NCBI RefSeq assembly: GCF_028689295.1
Contig: NZ_JAQTWL010000017.1
Location: 1 to 63,950, forward strand
DNA length: 63,950 nt
Direction of reading: 5' to 3'
Source: Rhodoferax sp.
GTDB lineage: Bacteria; Pseudomonadota; Gammaproteobacteria; Burkholderiales; Burkholderiaceae_C
Below the pieces are notes generated by a model, which searched no databases, was not told where the DNA came from, and saw only the letters and a list, made by a program, of their open reading frames with translations. Position 1 is the first letter of the stretch; every line of letters starts with the position of its first letter. Shown one piece after another: positions 11,101-20,173 of the stretch. The translations under genes were made by a program, and so were the position numbers.

Positions 11101-12373
11101 GATCGTCATTCATGACGAGCATGGCCGTGAACGTGAGCGCCATAAAGTGCCTTACGGCGCCATCCTGACGATCAAGCCAGACCAGACCATCAAGGCCGGG
11201 ACCATTCTGGCCAACTGGGATCCGCTGACGCGCCCCATCATCACTGAATACGCGGGACAGGCCCGATTTGAAAACGTCGAAGAAGGACTGACCGTGGCCA
11301 AGCAGGTTGATGAGGTGACCGGCTTGTCAACCCTGGTGGTGATCGACCCGAAGCGCCGCGGCTCTGCCAAGGTGGTGCGTCCGCAAGTCAAGCTGATCGA
11401 TGCTGTAGGCAACGAGGTCAAGATCCCGGGCACCGACCATGCGGTGACGATCGGTTTCCCGATTGGCGCATTGGTGCAGGTGCGTGACGGCCAGGACGTG
11501 GGACCCGGCGAGGTGCTGGCCCGGATTCCGGTCGAGGGTCAGAAAACCCGCGACATTACCGGCGGTTTGCCGCGCGTGGCCGAGTTGTTCGAAGCCCGCT
11601 CGCCCAAAGACAAGGGTGTGCTGGCCGAGATGACCGGCACCATTTCATTCGGCAAGGAAACCAAGGGCAAGATCCGCCTGCAGATCACCGACCTCGAAGG
11701 CAAGGTCTGGGAAGAACTGGTGCCCAAGGAAAAGAACATGTTGGTGCACGAGGGCCAGATCGTTAACAAGGGCGAAGTGGTGGTGGACGGCCCGGCCGAC
11801 CCGCAGGACATCCTGCGCCTGCTGGGCGCCGAAGAACTGGCGCGCTACATCGTCGATGAAGTGCAGGACGTGTACCGTTTGCAGGGCGTGAAGATCAACG
11901 ACAAGCACATTGAAGTGATCGTGCGCCAGATGCTTCGCCGCGTGGTGGTCGAGGCCGCGGGGGATTCCAACTACATCGTGGGTGAGCAGGTGGAACGTTC
12001 GGAAATGCTCAATACCAACGACGCCTTGCGTTCTGAGGGCAAGATTCCGGCGACATTCACCAACCTGCTGCTCGGTATCACCAAAGCCTCGCTGTCAACC
12101 GATAGCTTCATCAGCGCGGCTTCCTTCCAGGAAACCACCCGCGTGTTGACCGAAGCCGCCATCATGGGCAAACGCGACGGCCTGCGCGGCCTGAAGGAAA
12201 ACGTCATTGTGGGTCGCCTGATCCCGGCCGGTACCGGTCTGGCGTATCACGAAGCCCGCAAGGTGCGTGAAAACATGGACGACGCCGAGCGTCGCGCCAT
12301 TGCTGAAACCGAAGCGGCCGAACTGGCGCTGGCCAGTGAGCAGGACCAGGATGAAAGTGCCGACGTCAAGTAA
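8159..12373 (+). CDS. rpoC: DNA-directed RNA polymerase subunit beta'
   Basis: 1404 residues. It contains the Zn-binding N-terminus (CLCGKYKR and CEKCGVEV), the catalytic Mg motif [12 protein letters not shown], the bridge-helix and trigger-loop regions, and the second Cys cluster [14 protein letters not shown]. It pairs with RpoB in the core enzyme. The start ATG at 8159 follows AAAGGAAAA. It is the last gene of the operon and is followed 13 bases later by a strong terminator. Confidence 0.99.
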   Translation: MKSLLDLFKQFTPDEHFDAIKIGMASPEKIRSWSFGEVKKPETINYRTFKPERDGLFCAKIFGPIKDYECLCGKYKRLKHRGVICEKCGVEVTQTKVRRERMGHIDLAAPCAHIWFLKSLPSRLGLVLDMTLRDIERVLYFEAYVVTDPGMTPLKKYSIMSEDDFDAKFKEYGDEFQAKMGAEGVKDLLQNLDIDSSIEKLRNDPTGSDLKIKKNTKRLKLLEAFKKSGIKPEWMVLDVLPVLPPDLRPLVPLDGGRFATSDLNDLYRRVINRNSRLRRLLELKAPEIIARNEKRMLQEAVDSLLDNGRRGKAMTGANKRALKSLADMIKGKGGRFRQNLLGKRVDYSGRSVIVVGPTLKLHQCGLPKLMALELFKPFIFARLEAMGIATTIKAAKKEVETGTPVVWDILEEVIKEHPVMLNRAPTLHRLGIQAFEPILIEGKAIQLHPLVCAAFNADFDGDQMAVHVPLSVEAQMECRTLMLASNNVLFPSNGEPSIVPSQDVVLGLYYTTRDRINSKGEGLVFADTGEVQRAFDAGEVEMSSRISVRLTEYTKDKETGELTPSTSLVETSVGRALLSEILPKGLPFAFINKALKKKEISRLINASFRKCGLKETVVFADKLLQYGFRLATRAGISISIEDMLVPTEKPGIIERAEAEVKEIATQYTSGLVTAGERYNKVVDIWGKAGDEVSKVMMGQLSKETVIDRHGNQVPQESFNSIYMMADSGARGSAAQIRQVAGMRGLMAKPDGSIIETPITANFREGLNVLEYFISTHGARKGLADTALKTANSGYLTRRLVDVTQDLVVTEQDCGTHAGYLMRAIVEGGETIESLRDRILGRTAADDILHPENQSVLAPAGTMLDEDMIDGLELAGVDEVKVRTALTCETRFGICARCYGRDLGRGGLVNGGEAVGVIAAQSIGEPGTQLTMRTFHIGGAASRAAIASSVEAKSNGNIGFNTTMRYVTNGKGELVVISRSGEIVIHDEHGRERERHKVPYGAILTIKPDQTIKAGTILANWDPLTRPIITEYAGQARFENVEEGLTVAKQVDEVTGLSTLVVIDPKRRGSAKVVRPQVKLIDAVGNEVKIPGTDHAVTIGFPIGALVQVRDGQDVGPGEVLARIPVEGQKTRDITGGLPRVAELFEARSPKDKGVLAEMTGTISFGKETKGKIRLQITDLEGKVWEELVPKEKNMLVHEGQIVNKGEVVVDGPADPQDILRLLGAEELARYIVDEVQDVYRLQGVKINDKHIEVIVRQMLRRVVVEAAGDSNYIVGEQVERSEMLNTNDALRSEGKIPATFTNLLLGITKASLSTDSFISAASFQETTRVLTEAAIMGKRDGLRGLKENVIVGRLIPAGTGLAYHEARKVRENMDDAERRAIAETEAAELALASEQDQDESADVK

Positions 12374-12386
12374 TTGACCCTCAAGC

Positions 12387-12432
12387 AAAAAAACGCCTCA
12401 CGCCCTGTTTTCAAGGGCCTGAGGCGTTTTTT
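12387..12432 (+). terminator. Rho-independent terminator of the rpoBC operon
   Basis: An A-rich arm plus ACGCCTCA pairs with TGAGGCGT followed by a run of T. An inner GCCCT/AGGGC stem extends the hairpin. The sequence is nearly symmetric and could work in both directions. Confidence 0.92.
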
Positions 12433-12443
12433 CATACTGAATC

Positions 12444-13766
12444 ATGAACACGCATTCCCAGATTCCCCTTTGGCGACAATTGCAGGCCTGCGCCAGGGTG
12501 TTGCAGGCGATCCTCGGCGGCGCTTCTGGCACGGCGGCGATCGGTGCTGTGGATGCAGCGCTGCGCCCCGGCGTGCAGGCGCTCAGCTTTGCGGTGCTGC
12601 GCTCGCTGGGGCGGGCACAGGCCCTGCGCTGTCTGCTGGCGCCGCGCAAGCCATCGGCGCCGGTGGATGCCTTGCTGTGCAGTGCGCTGGCCTTGCTGTC
12701 GCAGGAATCAGAGGCGCCTTATGACGCGTTTACCCTGGTCAATCAGACGGTGGAAGCGGCCAAGAAAACGCCCAAGTTGAAAGCCCAGGCTCCTTTTATC
12801 AATGCTTGCTTGCGGCGTTTCTTGCGTGAGCAGGCGACCCTGCTGGCGCAAGTGGCGCTGGACCCGGTGGCGCGCTGGAACCACCCGGCCTGGTGGCTGG
12901 CCCGGACGCAGGCCGAGTGGCCGACGCACTGGCAAGCCCTCCTGGAGGCCAACAACGCCCAGGCGCCGATGGTGTTGCGCGTCAACACTCGGCGCACCAG
13001 TGTGGCCGACTACCTCAAAAAGCTCCAGGCGGCTGGCCTGGAGGCACAACCATTGGGTTTGGTGGGCGTGGTGTTGCAGCACGCCAGCGCGGTGGGGCAG
13101 ATTCCGGGTTTTGCTGACGGACTGGTATCGGTGCAGGACAGCGCAGCGCAATGGGCCGCGCCCCTGCTGTTGACGGGTTTGCGCGGCCAGACGCCACTGC
13201 AGGTGCTTGATGCCTGCGCCGCGCCCGGCGGCAAAACGGCGCATTTGCTGGAGTTTGCCGATGTGGCGCTCACCGCGCTCGACATCGACGCCGAGCGTTG
13301 CCAGCGCATTTACGACAACCTGCAGCGTCTTGGGCTCGTGGCCCGGATCGTGGCCGCCGATGCGGCTGATCTGCCGTCCTGGTGGACGGGCCAGTTTTTT
13401 GATGCGATTTTGCTCGACGCCCCTTGCTCGGGCTCCGGCGTGGTGCGCCGCCACCCCGACATCCGCTGGTTGCGCCGGCCCACCGACATGGCGCAACTGG
13501 CCCGGCAGCAGGCCAGGCTGCTCGCGGTACTGTGGCCCTTGCTTAAACCCGGTGGCCGCTTGCTGTATGGCACCTGTTCGGTCTTTCATGCCGAGGGGCA
13601 AGATCAGATCAAGGCGTTCCTTGGCAACAACAACAATGCCATATTGTTGCCATCGCCCGGGCATTTGTTGCCGGGGCAGGTCGCGCAATGGCCAGGTGTC
13701 GATGACAATCCAAATCGTGAGCATGATGGTTTTTATTACGCGCTGCTGGAAAAGTCTGCTGCCTAG
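12444..13766 (+). CDS. rsmB: 16S rRNA (cytosine-967-C5)-methyltransferase RsmB
   Basis: 440 residues. RsmB methylates C967 of 16S rRNA using SAM. An N-terminal NusB-like helical domain (about 1-150, with VNQTVEAAKKTPKLKAQAPF) is followed by the Rossmann methyltransferase domain. Motif I DACAAPGGKTAHLLE starts at about residue 256. Motif IV DAPCSGSG places a Cys at 328, and motif VI GTCSV places the catalytic Cys at 378; both cysteines of the m5C mechanism are present. It begins 11 bases after the rpoC terminator, and its 3' end overlaps the next gene. Confidence 0.93.
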   Translation: MNTHSQIPLWRQLQACARVLQAILGGASGTAAIGAVDAALRPGVQALSFAVLRSLGRAQALRCLLAPRKPSAPVDALLCSALALLSQESEAPYDAFTLVNQTVEAAKKTPKLKAQAPFINACLRRFLREQATLLAQVALDPVARWNHPAWWLARTQAEWPTHWQALLEANNAQAPMVLRVNTRRTSVADYLKKLQAAGLEAQPLGLVGVVLQHASAVGQIPGFADGLVSVQDSAAQWAAPLLLTGLRGQTPLQVLDACAAPGGKTAHLLEFADVALTALDIDAERCQRIYDNLQRLGLVARIVAADAADLPSWWTGQFFDAILLDAPCSGSGVVRRHPDIRWLRRPTDMAQLARQQARLLAVLWPLLKPGGRLLYGTCSVFHAEGQDQIKAFLGNNNNAILLPSPGHLLPGQVAQWPGVDDNPNREHDGFYYALLEKSAA

Positions 13767-14355
13767 TCTGTTGCTGGGCTGGCTGGCTACGGCTGTGCTT
13801 GGTCTCGGCCTGGCGCAGGCGCAGGCGCCGTCTTCTGAGGCACCGCAGTCGTTGCGCCTGGAGCGTGCCGATGACGCGCTCTGGCTTTCCACCCAGCTTG
13901 AATTCGAGTTGTCGCAGGCGGTGGTCGATGCGCTGCACAAAGGCATCCCGATCTATTTTGTGGCCGACGCCGATGTGTTGCGGGAGCGCTGGTACTGGAC
14001 CAACAAAAAAGTGGCCACAGCCAGGCGCCAGTTTCGTCTGGCCTACCAGCCCTTGACGCGCCAGTGGCGGCTCAACATCATCTCCGGCCAGATCGTCGAA
14101 GCTGAACTGGGTCTGTCGTTGAACCAGAATTTTGAATCCTGGAGCGAGGCGCTCAACGCCGTGCGCCGCATTTCCAGGTGGAAGATTGCCGATGCCGCAA
14201 ACCTGGCGGCAGATGCCCGGCACATTGTCGATTTCCGTTTCAGGCTCGATCTGGCCCAATTGCCACGGCCCCTGCAGATTGGCACTCTGGGTCAATCGGA
14301 CTGGTCAATCGAGCTCAGCAGAGAGCAGATTCTTGAAGGCGAGACGGTCAAATGA
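13702..14355 (+). CDS. DUF4390 family exported protein
   Basis: About 217 residues. A hydrophobic signal segment (PSLLLGWLATAVLGLGLAQA) ends near an AQAQA cleavage site, followed by a domain of unknown function that recurs next to ntrY-like kinases in Burkholderiales. Recognisable stretches are IPIYFVADADVLRERWYW and SWSEALNAVRRISRWKI. The start is uncertain: ATG 13702 (weak AGGTG upstream), ATG 13723 or ATG 13726 all lie inside the rsmB 3' end. The stop overlaps the next ATG (ATGA), which suggests translational coupling to the kinase and a role near that sensor. Confidence 0.75.
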   Translation: MTIQIVSMMVFITRCWKSLLPSLLLGWLATAVLGLGLAQAQAPSSEAPQSLRLERADDALWLSTQLEFELSQAVVDALHKGIPIYFVADADVLRERWYWTNKKVATARRQFRLAYQPLTRQWRLNIISGQIVEAELGLSLNQNFESWSEALNAVRRISRWKIADAANLAADARHIVDFRFRLDLAQLPRPLQIGTLGQSDWSIELSREQILEGETVK

Positions 14356-16640
14356 GACTGCCGTCGAGCGCCACAGTTCCGTCTGAAAAGCATTCCAGGG
14401 CGGTGCGCTGGCTGCTGGTTCTGGGTCTTGTGGTGATGGTGGCCATTGGCCTGATCCTGCTTTTTTTATTGACCCAGGCCACCACCAACCGCGACCTGTA
14501 CGAGCAAAACTACGCCAAGCTGTTTGCCGTCAACGTGGTGGTGGCGGTGCTGCTGTTGGGGGTCATCAGCTGGATCGCGGTGCGCTTGATCCGGCGGTTG
14601 ATGAAGAAAAAATTTGGCAGCCGTTTGTTGGTCAAGCTGGCCGCCATTTTTGCCCTGGCCGGTTTTGCCCCGGGCGTGCTGATCTATGTCGTGTCGTACC
14701 AGTTTGTGACGCGCTCCATCGAGAGCTGGTTCGATGTCAAGGTGGAGGGCGCGCTGGACGCCGGCCTGAATCTGGGGCGAACCACGCTGGAGGCCTTGTC
14801 GGCTGATCTGGCGGGCAAGGCCCGCGCCGGGGCTGCCAGGCTTGCCGACACGCCTGACGTCAGTGCCGCCTTGCCACTGGAGCGTGCGCGTGATGCCATG
14901 GGCGCCGATGATCTTATTTTGTGGGGTTCCTCCGGCCGTTTGATTGCGGCGTCCGGTCAGTCGCGCTACCAGCTCAATCCGGAGTTGCCCAACGCCCAGC
15001 AGTTTCGCGCCGCGCGGACGCAAGGCGTCATCACCTGGATCGAGGGCCTGGACGATGCCGTGGTGAGCGACCAGAACCCGTCCCGCATCAAAGCCCTGGC
15101 GCTGGTCACGAGCAATCAATTGGGCTCATTCAATGAGCCGCGCTACGTGTTGGCGGTCAAGACGCTGCCCGACACCCTGGTGGCCAATGCCATGGCGGTG
15201 ACACAGGCCAACCGTGAATACCAGGAGCGGGCGCTGGCCCGCGACGGCCTGCGCCGCATGTACATTGGCACGCTCACGCTAAGCCTGTTCATGGCGGTTT
15301 TTGGCGCCGTGCTGCTGGCGGTGCTCATTGGCAACCAGTTGGCCCGGCCCTTGCTGCTGCTGGCCGATGGCGTGCGCGAAGTGGCCGCTGGCGACCTGAC
15401 GCCAAAGGCATTTCTGCGCGGCACCGATGAACTCGACGGGCTGACCCGATCCTTTTCACAAATGACGCAGCAACTCTCCGATGCACGCCAGGCGGTGCAG
15501 ACCAGCATGGCGCAGGTGAGCGCGGCGCATGCCAATTTGCAAACCATTCTGGACAACCTGACCGCCGGTGTCATGGTGCTCGACGCCAAGGGGGTGATCA
15601 GCGCCTCCAACCCCGGTGCCACCCGTATCTTGCGGGTGCCAATGGCAGCGCATCAGGGCCAGCCCCTGGCCGAGGTGGAAGGGCTGCAGAGCTTTGGCCA
15701 GCAGGTGCAGGAACAGTTCGACAATTTTTTCAGCACGCACAGCGAACGCACGCTGGACCACTGGCAGCAGTCCTTTGAATTGGGCGGGATAGGCCGGGCC
15801 CAAAGCGGCCGTCCGCCCAACGATGTGATCACCCTGGTGACGCGCGGTGCCGCCCTGCCGGGTGAGCAGCGCTTGCTGGTGTTTGACGATATTTCAGAAA
15901 TCGTTTCTGCCCAACGGGCGCAGGCCTGGGGCGAAGTGGCACGGCGCCTGGCGCACGAGATCAAGAACCCGCTCACCCCCATCCAACTGTCAGCCGAGCG
16001 ACTGGAAATGAAGCTAACTGGCAAGCTGGGCGCCACCGAGCAGGCCATGCTGACCAAATCGGTCAAAACAATTGTCGATCAGGTCGATGCCATGAAACGC
16101 CTGGTCAATGAATTCCGCGATTACGCGCGCTTGCCGGCTGCAGAACTCAAGCCGGTCAAGCTCAACGACCTGGTGGCGGATGTCCTGCACCTGTACGCCA
16201 ACGACCTGGAGCAGGTGCCTGTCATGACCGAGCTCGACCCCGACTGCCCCGTCATCATGGGCGATGCCCAGCAATTGCGCCAAGTGCTGCACAACCTGCT
16301 GCAAAACGCGCAGGATGCCACCTTGAGCGCCGGGCATGCGGATGCCGATCATGCGGTGCTGATCAAGACCCAATGCCAAGCCAGCACACGCCGTGTCCGC
16401 CTGGCGGTATTGGACTGCGGCACCGGGTTTCCGGACCACATTCTGAAACGGGCGTTCGAACCCTATGTGACCACCAAGGACAAGGGCACCGGACTGGGCC
16501 TGGCGGTGGTCAAGAAAATTGCGGATGAGCACGCCAGCCGTGTGACGATCTCGAACCGGCTGGAGAACGATACGATCGTCGGAGCGCAAGTGTCGTTATC
16601 ATTCGCGGTAGAGCAGACGCCAAACCCGCAGGTCATTTGA
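14352..16640 (+). CDS. NtrY-like membrane sensor histidine kinase
   Basis: 762 residues. Three N-terminal membrane helices (about 18-41, 58-80 and 95-115) precede a sensor domain, and a fourth helix (about 305-328) leads into a HAMP linker (LLADGVREVAAGDLTPKAFL). A PAS-like region follows, then HisKA with RLAHEIKNPLTP (His at about 535) and a HATPase domain ending with KDKGTGLGLAVVKK. NtrY kinases phosphorylate NtrX and are linked to nitrogen or redox control and to cell-envelope regulation. The ATG overlaps the previous stop. The cognate regulator follows 40 bases downstream. Confidence 0.88.
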   Translation: MRLPSSATVPSEKHSRAVRWLLVLGLVVMVAIGLILLFLLTQATTNRDLYEQNYAKLFAVNVVVAVLLLGVISWIAVRLIRRLMKKKFGSRLLVKLAAIFALAGFAPGVLIYVVSYQFVTRSIESWFDVKVEGALDAGLNLGRTTLEALSADLAGKARAGAARLADTPDVSAALPLERARDAMGADDLILWGSSGRLIAASGQSRYQLNPELPNAQQFRAARTQGVITWIEGLDDAVVSDQNPSRIKALALVTSNQLGSFNEPRYVLAVKTLPDTLVANAMAVTQANREYQERALARDGLRRMYIGTLTLSLFMAVFGAVLLAVLIGNQLARPLLLLADGVREVAAGDLTPKAFLRGTDELDGLTRSFSQMTQQLSDARQAVQTSMAQVSAAHANLQTILDNLTAGVMVLDAKGVISASNPGATRILRVPMAAHQGQPLAEVEGLQSFGQQVQEQFDNFFSTHSERTLDHWQQSFELGGIGRAQSGRPPNDVITLVTRGAALPGEQRLLVFDDISEIVSAQRAQAWGEVARRLAHEIKNPLTPIQLSAERLEMKLTGKLGATEQAMLTKSVKTIVDQVDAMKRLVNEFRDYARLPAAELKPVKLNDLVADVLHLYANDLEQVPVMTELDPDCPVIMGDAQQLRQVLHNLLQNAQDATLSAGHADADHAVLIKTQCQASTRRVRLAVLDCGTGFPDHILKRAFEPYVTTKDKGTGLGLAVVKKIADEHASRVTISNRLENDTIVGAQVSLSFAVEQTPNPQVI

Positions 16641-16680
16641 TGGGACATGCTGATACCATTTTCAAGGGAAATAAAAGTAC

Positions 16681-17352
16681 ATGGCTAACATTCTGGTAGT
16701 GGATGACGAACTGGGCATTCGTGATTTGCTCTGTGAGATTCTTAACGACGAAGGACACACCGTCGAGTTGGCCGAAAACGCCGCGCAGGCCCGCGCCGCA
16801 CGCTTGCGCGAGGCGCCTGATCTGGTGCTGCTCGACATCTGGATGCCCGACACCGACGGCGTCACGCTGCTCAAGGAATGGTCAGCCGCCGGCGCCCTGA
16901 CCATGCCGGTGATCATGATGAGCGGGCACGCCACCATCGACACTGCGGTCGAAGCCACCCGCATTGGCGCGCTGGCATTTCTGGAAAAACCGATCACCCT
17001 GCAAAAGCTGCTCAAGGCGGTTGAACAGGGCCTGACGCGTGGCGCGCTACGCAAATTGACGCAGTCGATGCCTTCGGTGGGCCTGAAAAAAGGCACGGTG
17101 GCGCTGGCCGACATGCCCATCAGTGCGGTCGAACTGGCGCCAGAACCAGGCATGCAGGCCACGCAAAATTTCATGCTCGACAAGCCGCTGCGCGAAGGTC
17201 GCGATGAATACGAAAAAGCCTATTTTGAATTTCACCTGGCCAAGGAAAATGGCTCCATGACCCGCGTTGCCGAAAAGACCGGCCTCGAGCGCACCCACTT
17301 GTACCGCAAGCTCAAGCAACTCGGTGTTGACCTGACGCGCAAACGCGGCTGA
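16681..17352 (+). CDS. Short NtrX-like response regulator (receiver + Fis-type HTH)
   Basis: 223 residues. The receiver domain (about 1-120) has the acidic pair at 8-9, phosphoacceptor Asp52 in LVLLDIWMPD and the conserved Lys in FLEKP. After a linker the C-terminus is a Fis-like helix-turn-helix (KENGSMTRVAEKTGLERTHL, then YRKLKQLG). The central AAA+ sigma-54-activation domain of classical NtrX (about 450 residues) is absent, so this regulator should not activate sigma-54 polymerase directly. Paired with the upstream kinase. No frameshift is visible that would explain the missing domain. Confidence 0.88.
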   Translation: MANILVVDDELGIRDLLCEILNDEGHTVELAENAAQARAARLREAPDLVLLDIWMPDTDGVTLLKEWSAAGALTMPVIMMSGHATIDTAVEATRIGALAFLEKPITLQKLLKAVEQGLTRGALRKLTQSMPSVGLKKGTVALADMPISAVELAPEPGMQATQNFMLDKPLREGRDEYEKAYFEFHLAKENGSMTRVAEKTGLERTHLYRKLKQLGVDLTRKRG

Positions 17353-17389
17353 AAAATCAAATCTGCGCCTCAAAACGACCCTTTGCGCT

Positions 17390-17397
17390 GCTAGAAT
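17390..17397 (+). promoter_or_regulatory. Extended -10 promoter element for tRNA-Phe
   Basis: TGCTAGAAT is an extended -10 element (TGn-TAGAAT, with TAGAAT at 17392-17397), 11 bases before the tRNA. No convincing -35 was found. Confidence 0.45.
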
Positions 17398-17407
17398 ACG
17401 CCCCTTA

Positions 17408-17483
17408 GGCCTGGTAGCTCAGTCGGTAGAGCAGAGGATTGAAAATCCTTGTGTCGGTGGTTCGATTCCGCCCCGGGCCACCA
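17408..17483 (+). tRNA. tRNA-Phe (anticodon GAA)
   Basis: A 76-base cloverleaf. Acceptor GGCCTGG pairs with CCGGGCC, followed by discriminator A and an encoded CCA. The anticodon loop TTGAAAA gives GAA. The T arm has GGTTCGATTCC. It is followed closely by its own terminator. The 3' ends of tRNA genes are common integration sites, and the next 460 bases look degraded. Confidence 0.97.
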
Positions 17484-17489
17484 AATAGC

Positions 17490-17534
17490 AAAATGGTTCG
17501 TTACTGTAGAAGCAGTAGCGAACCATTTTTTTTT
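17490..17534 (+). terminator. Rho-independent terminator of tRNA-Phe
   Basis: A 17-bp arm AAAATGGTTCGTTACTG pairs with CAGTAGCGAACCATTTT, with one G-T pair, and is followed by a run of T. It is a strong stem with a 6-base loop. Confidence 0.93.
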
Positions 17535-17945
17535 GCTGGGTTGTAGGCAACCTTTAGGCAACTTGCCCGAATCCAGCGCCAGCGAATGCCACCGTTCAGC
17601 AGAGTTTCGTAACGGTCACAAAAACCCAGCAGGCAAAAAAAGCCCAGCGGATTAGGCTGGGTCGTAACTCTTTCGAGCCGCGCTCAGGGAGGTAAAGCGC
17701 AGGGGCTTGATGCCCAAATGCACTGTATCACCTGCAACTGGGGCCAGCTCACGGAAAATTTGTAAGTATGGTCAGTGGTTGTAACAACGACCGCATCAAG
17801 CCGCCCTCTTCCGTATCTTCTCCGGTCCCTGCGGGCTGATGCCGGTCTATTTTTGCATGGGCGCGTTGATTCTCAGCCCATCGGACGGCAGCCCTGAAGA
17901 TTTCGCAGACTTGCACTTGGTCCCTATTGCCGATGCTGTGGCCGG
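17535..17945. other. Degraded intergenic stretch after tRNA-Phe
   Basis: About 410 bases with no intact gene. A minus-strand terminator lies at 17634-17662. Just upstream of it on the minus strand, a 39-codon open stretch ends ...RFTSLSAARKSYDPA-stop at 17655; it continues upstream only with in-frame stops. A 66-codon minus-strand frame at 17749-17949 overlaps in another phase. This pattern suggests the remnant of a minus-strand gene, but I could not identify the family. No integrase was recognised. Confidence 0.4.
17634..17662 (-). terminator. Minus-strand intrinsic terminator
   Basis: Read on the minus strand, ACCCAGC pairs with GCTGGGC and is followed directly by seven T. It would terminate transcription coming leftward from the dat gene or from a lost gene between them. 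Confidence 0.75.
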
Positions 17946-18836
17946 TCAAGGCTGGCGCGATTGCGCCTTGGCCTCGGCGTAGCCTGCGTACAACTGCGCG
18001 TACACCGGGCCGGGCTGGCCGGTACCGACTGCCTGGCCGTCGAGAAGGGTCACAGGCAGCACTTCCTTGGTGGCCGATGACAGCAGCAGCTCGTCTGCGT
18101 GCTTGACTTCGTCGCGGCTGAGGCGGCGCAGTTCAAACGGGATGCCACGGGCGTGACATATTTCTTCGATCAGGCCATAGCGAATGCCTTCGAGCACCAG
18201 GTTGTCTTTGGGCGCGCCCAGCACCTTACCGTCCTTGACCACCCAGACGTTGCTGGCGGCGGCTTCGCTTAAAAAACCATCGCGGAACATCACGGTTTCC
18301 AGGGCACCGGCGTCATAGCCGATCTGGCGCGCAAACACGGCGCCCAGCAGGCTGGTGCTTTTGATGTGGGCTTTCTCCCAGCGGAAGTCGTCGGCTGTGA
18401 CGCAGGCCACGCCCTGGCTGCGTTGCGCCTCAGTGGGCAGCGTCATGGCGTTGGTCATGACAAACACGGTGGGCGTGATGTCGGTGGGCATGACATGGTC
18501 GCGCAGGGCCACGCCGCGCGTGATCTGGATGTAGATCAGCTGGTCAAGCGCATCAGCGCCAACGCCTTTGGAGGCCGCAAAAGCCGTCATCAATTGCTTG
18601 GCGACGTCGGCCCACTGAGTGTGCGTCAGCGGGTTGGCGACGCGGAACTCGGCCAGGTTGCGGTCAAGCCGCGCCATGTGCTGGGCAAAGCGGAACAAGC
18701 GGCCACCGTAGGCCGGCACCACTTCATAGACGCCGTCGCCAAAAATGAAGCCACGGTCCATCACGCTGATTTTGGCATTGGGCAGAGTGGTGAATTCACC
18801 GTTGAGGTAACAAGGCAGGGAAGGTAAGGTTGTCAT
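17946..18836 (-). CDS. dat: D-amino-acid transaminase (fold-type IV PLP enzyme)
   Basis: 296 residues. It belongs to the BCAT/D-AAT aminotransferase family, which uses PLP. Visible landmarks are VMDRGFIFGDGVYEVVPAYG near the N-terminus, the PLP-Lys region EKAHIKSTSLLGAVFARQ, and the phosphate-binding stretch FLSEAAASNVWVV. The N-terminal YEV motif favours D-amino-acid transaminase over branched-chain transaminase. D-Ala/D-Glu interconversion for the cell wall is the expected role, but substrate range is inferred. It lies 33 bases downstream of glcF on the same strand. Confidence 0.85.
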   Translation of the reverse strand: MTTLPSLPCYLNGEFTTLPNAKISVMDRGFIFGDGVYEVVPAYGGRLFRFAQHMARLDRNLAEFRVANPLTHTQWADVAKQLMTAFAASKGVGADALDQLIYIQITRGVALRDHVMPTDITPTVFVMTNAMTLPTEAQRSQGVACVTADDFRWEKAHIKSTSLLGAVFARQIGYDAGALETVMFRDGFLSEAAASNVWVVKDGKVLGAPKDNLVLEGIRYGLIEEICHARGIPFELRRLSRDEVKHADELLLSSATKEVLPVTLLDGQAVGTGQPGPVYAQLYAGYAEAKAQSRQP

Positions 18837-18869
18837 GCCTGAATTATGCGTGGACCGGCCGCTTGCCAG

Positions 18870-20105
18870 CTATTTTTGCAGCGCCTCGTCCAGCACTTCG
18901 ATCCAGTGCCGCACCGGCGTGTCGGTGCCGCTTTGCAGGTGGGTGATGCAGCCGATGTTGGCCGAAACGATCTGCGCCGGCTGGTCGGCGCCAAAAGTGG
19001 TGGCCAGGTTGGCCAGTTTGCGGTCGCGTAATTGGTAGGAAATGCTGGGGTTGAGCACACTGTAGGTGCCCGCCGAGCCGCAGCACAGGTGCGCTTCGCA
19101 GCCGGTGGTCTTGACGTTGAAGCCGAGCTCACCCATGTACTTTTCCACGCCGCCGCGCAACTGCATGCCGTGCTGCAACGAGCAGGGCGGGTGAAAGGCA
19201 ATGCGGCTGGCGCTGCCCTGTACCCGGCTCTTGAGCTTGTCTGCCAGTTCCGGTAGCCATTCGCTGACATCTTTGGTAAGTTCGCTCACGCGCTTGGCCC
19301 TGGTGGCGTAATGCGGGTCGTCGCGCAGGATGTGGCCGTATTCCTTCACCGTGACACCGCAGCCCGAGGCGTTGATGACGATGCCCTCCACACCGGTCTC
19401 GATGTGCGGCCACCAGGCGTCGATGTTGGCGCGCATCTCGGCCATGCCGCCGTCCTGGTCGTTGAGGTGGAACTTGACGGCGCCGCAGCAACCCGCCTTG
19501 GCCGCCACCACGCACTGGATGCCGGCGGCATCGAACACCCGCGCCGTGGCGCTGTTGATGTTCGGGCTCATGGCGGGTTGCACGCAACCTTCGAGCACCA
19601 GCACCTTGCGCTTGAGCGCACGCGTGGGCGTAGGGCCGGCGTTCTGCCTGGTCGGCACCTTGTTTTGCAGCGCGTGCGGCAGCAGCGGCCGCACCAGTTG
19701 GCCCAGCGCCATGGCCGGGGCGAACAGCGGTGACGGCAGGCCTTCCTTGAGCGCCCAGCGTAGCGCGCGCTCGCCCGCCGGGCGCGGCACCTGCTCATCG
19801 ACCAGCTTGCGGCCGATGTCGAGCAAATGGCCGTATTGCACGCCACTGGGGCAGGTGGTTTCGCAGTTGCGGCAGGTCAGGCAGCGGTCCAGGTGCTGCT
19901 GCGTCTTGCGCGTGGGCACGGTGCCTTCGAGCACCTGTTTCATCAGGTAAATGCGACCGCGCGGACCGTCAAGCTCGTCACCGAGCAGCTGGTAGGTGGG
20001 GCAGGTGGCGGTGCAAAAACCGCAGTGCACGCATTTGCGCAGAATGGCTTCAGCCGCTTGGCCGTCGGGCGTGCCCTGGTATTGGGCGCTGAGTTGGGTT
20101 TGCAT
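18870..20105 (-). CDS. glcF: Glycolate oxidase iron-sulfur subunit GlcF
   Basis: 411 residues. Two [4Fe-4S] ferredoxin motifs are present: CVHCGFCTATCP near residue 25 and CLTCRNCETTCP near 75. Two C-terminal CCG domains are present, with GCCGAVKFHLND and HLCCGSAGTYS. GlcF passes electrons from the FAD subunits of glycolate dehydrogenase to the respiratory chain during glycolate-to-glyoxylate oxidation. glcE precedes it after a 68-base spacer that contains a repeated 15-mer. glcD is not adjacent. Confidence 0.94.
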   Translation of the reverse strand: MQTQLSAQYQGTPDGQAAEAILRKCVHCGFCTATCPTYQLLGDELDGPRGRIYLMKQVLEGTVPTRKTQQHLDRCLTCRNCETTCPSGVQYGHLLDIGRKLVDEQVPRPAGERALRWALKEGLPSPLFAPAMALGQLVRPLLPHALQNKVPTRQNAGPTPTRALKRKVLVLEGCVQPAMSPNINSATARVFDAAGIQCVVAAKAGCCGAVKFHLNDQDGGMAEMRANIDAWWPHIETGVEGIVINASGCGVTVKEYGHILRDDPHYATRAKRVSELTKDVSEWLPELADKLKSRVQGSASRIAFHPPCSLQHGMQLRGGVEKYMGELGFNVKTTGCEAHLCCGSAGTYSVLNPSISYQLRDRKLANLATTFGADQPAQIVSANIGCITHLQSGTDTPVRHWIEVLDEALQK

Positions 20106-20120
20106 AGTCTGACTCTAAAG

Positions 20121-20135
20121 TGTTGGGGACAGAGC
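20121..20135 (+). repeat. 15-mer TGTTGGGGACAGAGC in the glcE-glcF spacer
   Basis: Perfect inverse match to 46670-46684 after yidC. The motif resembles one arm of a REP-type palindrome; here only one arm is present, with a small AGAGC/GCTCT hairpin beside it. Confidence 0.5.
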
Positions 20136-20173
20136 TGGCTCTGCTTCGCAGTAGCTGCGGTCTTTCCCGCAAG

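Noticed and set aside
16681..17352. Short NtrX considered as a truncated pseudogene
   Set aside because: The frame is intact from receiver to a complete Fis-type HTH with a clean stop, so a short functional regulator is more likely.
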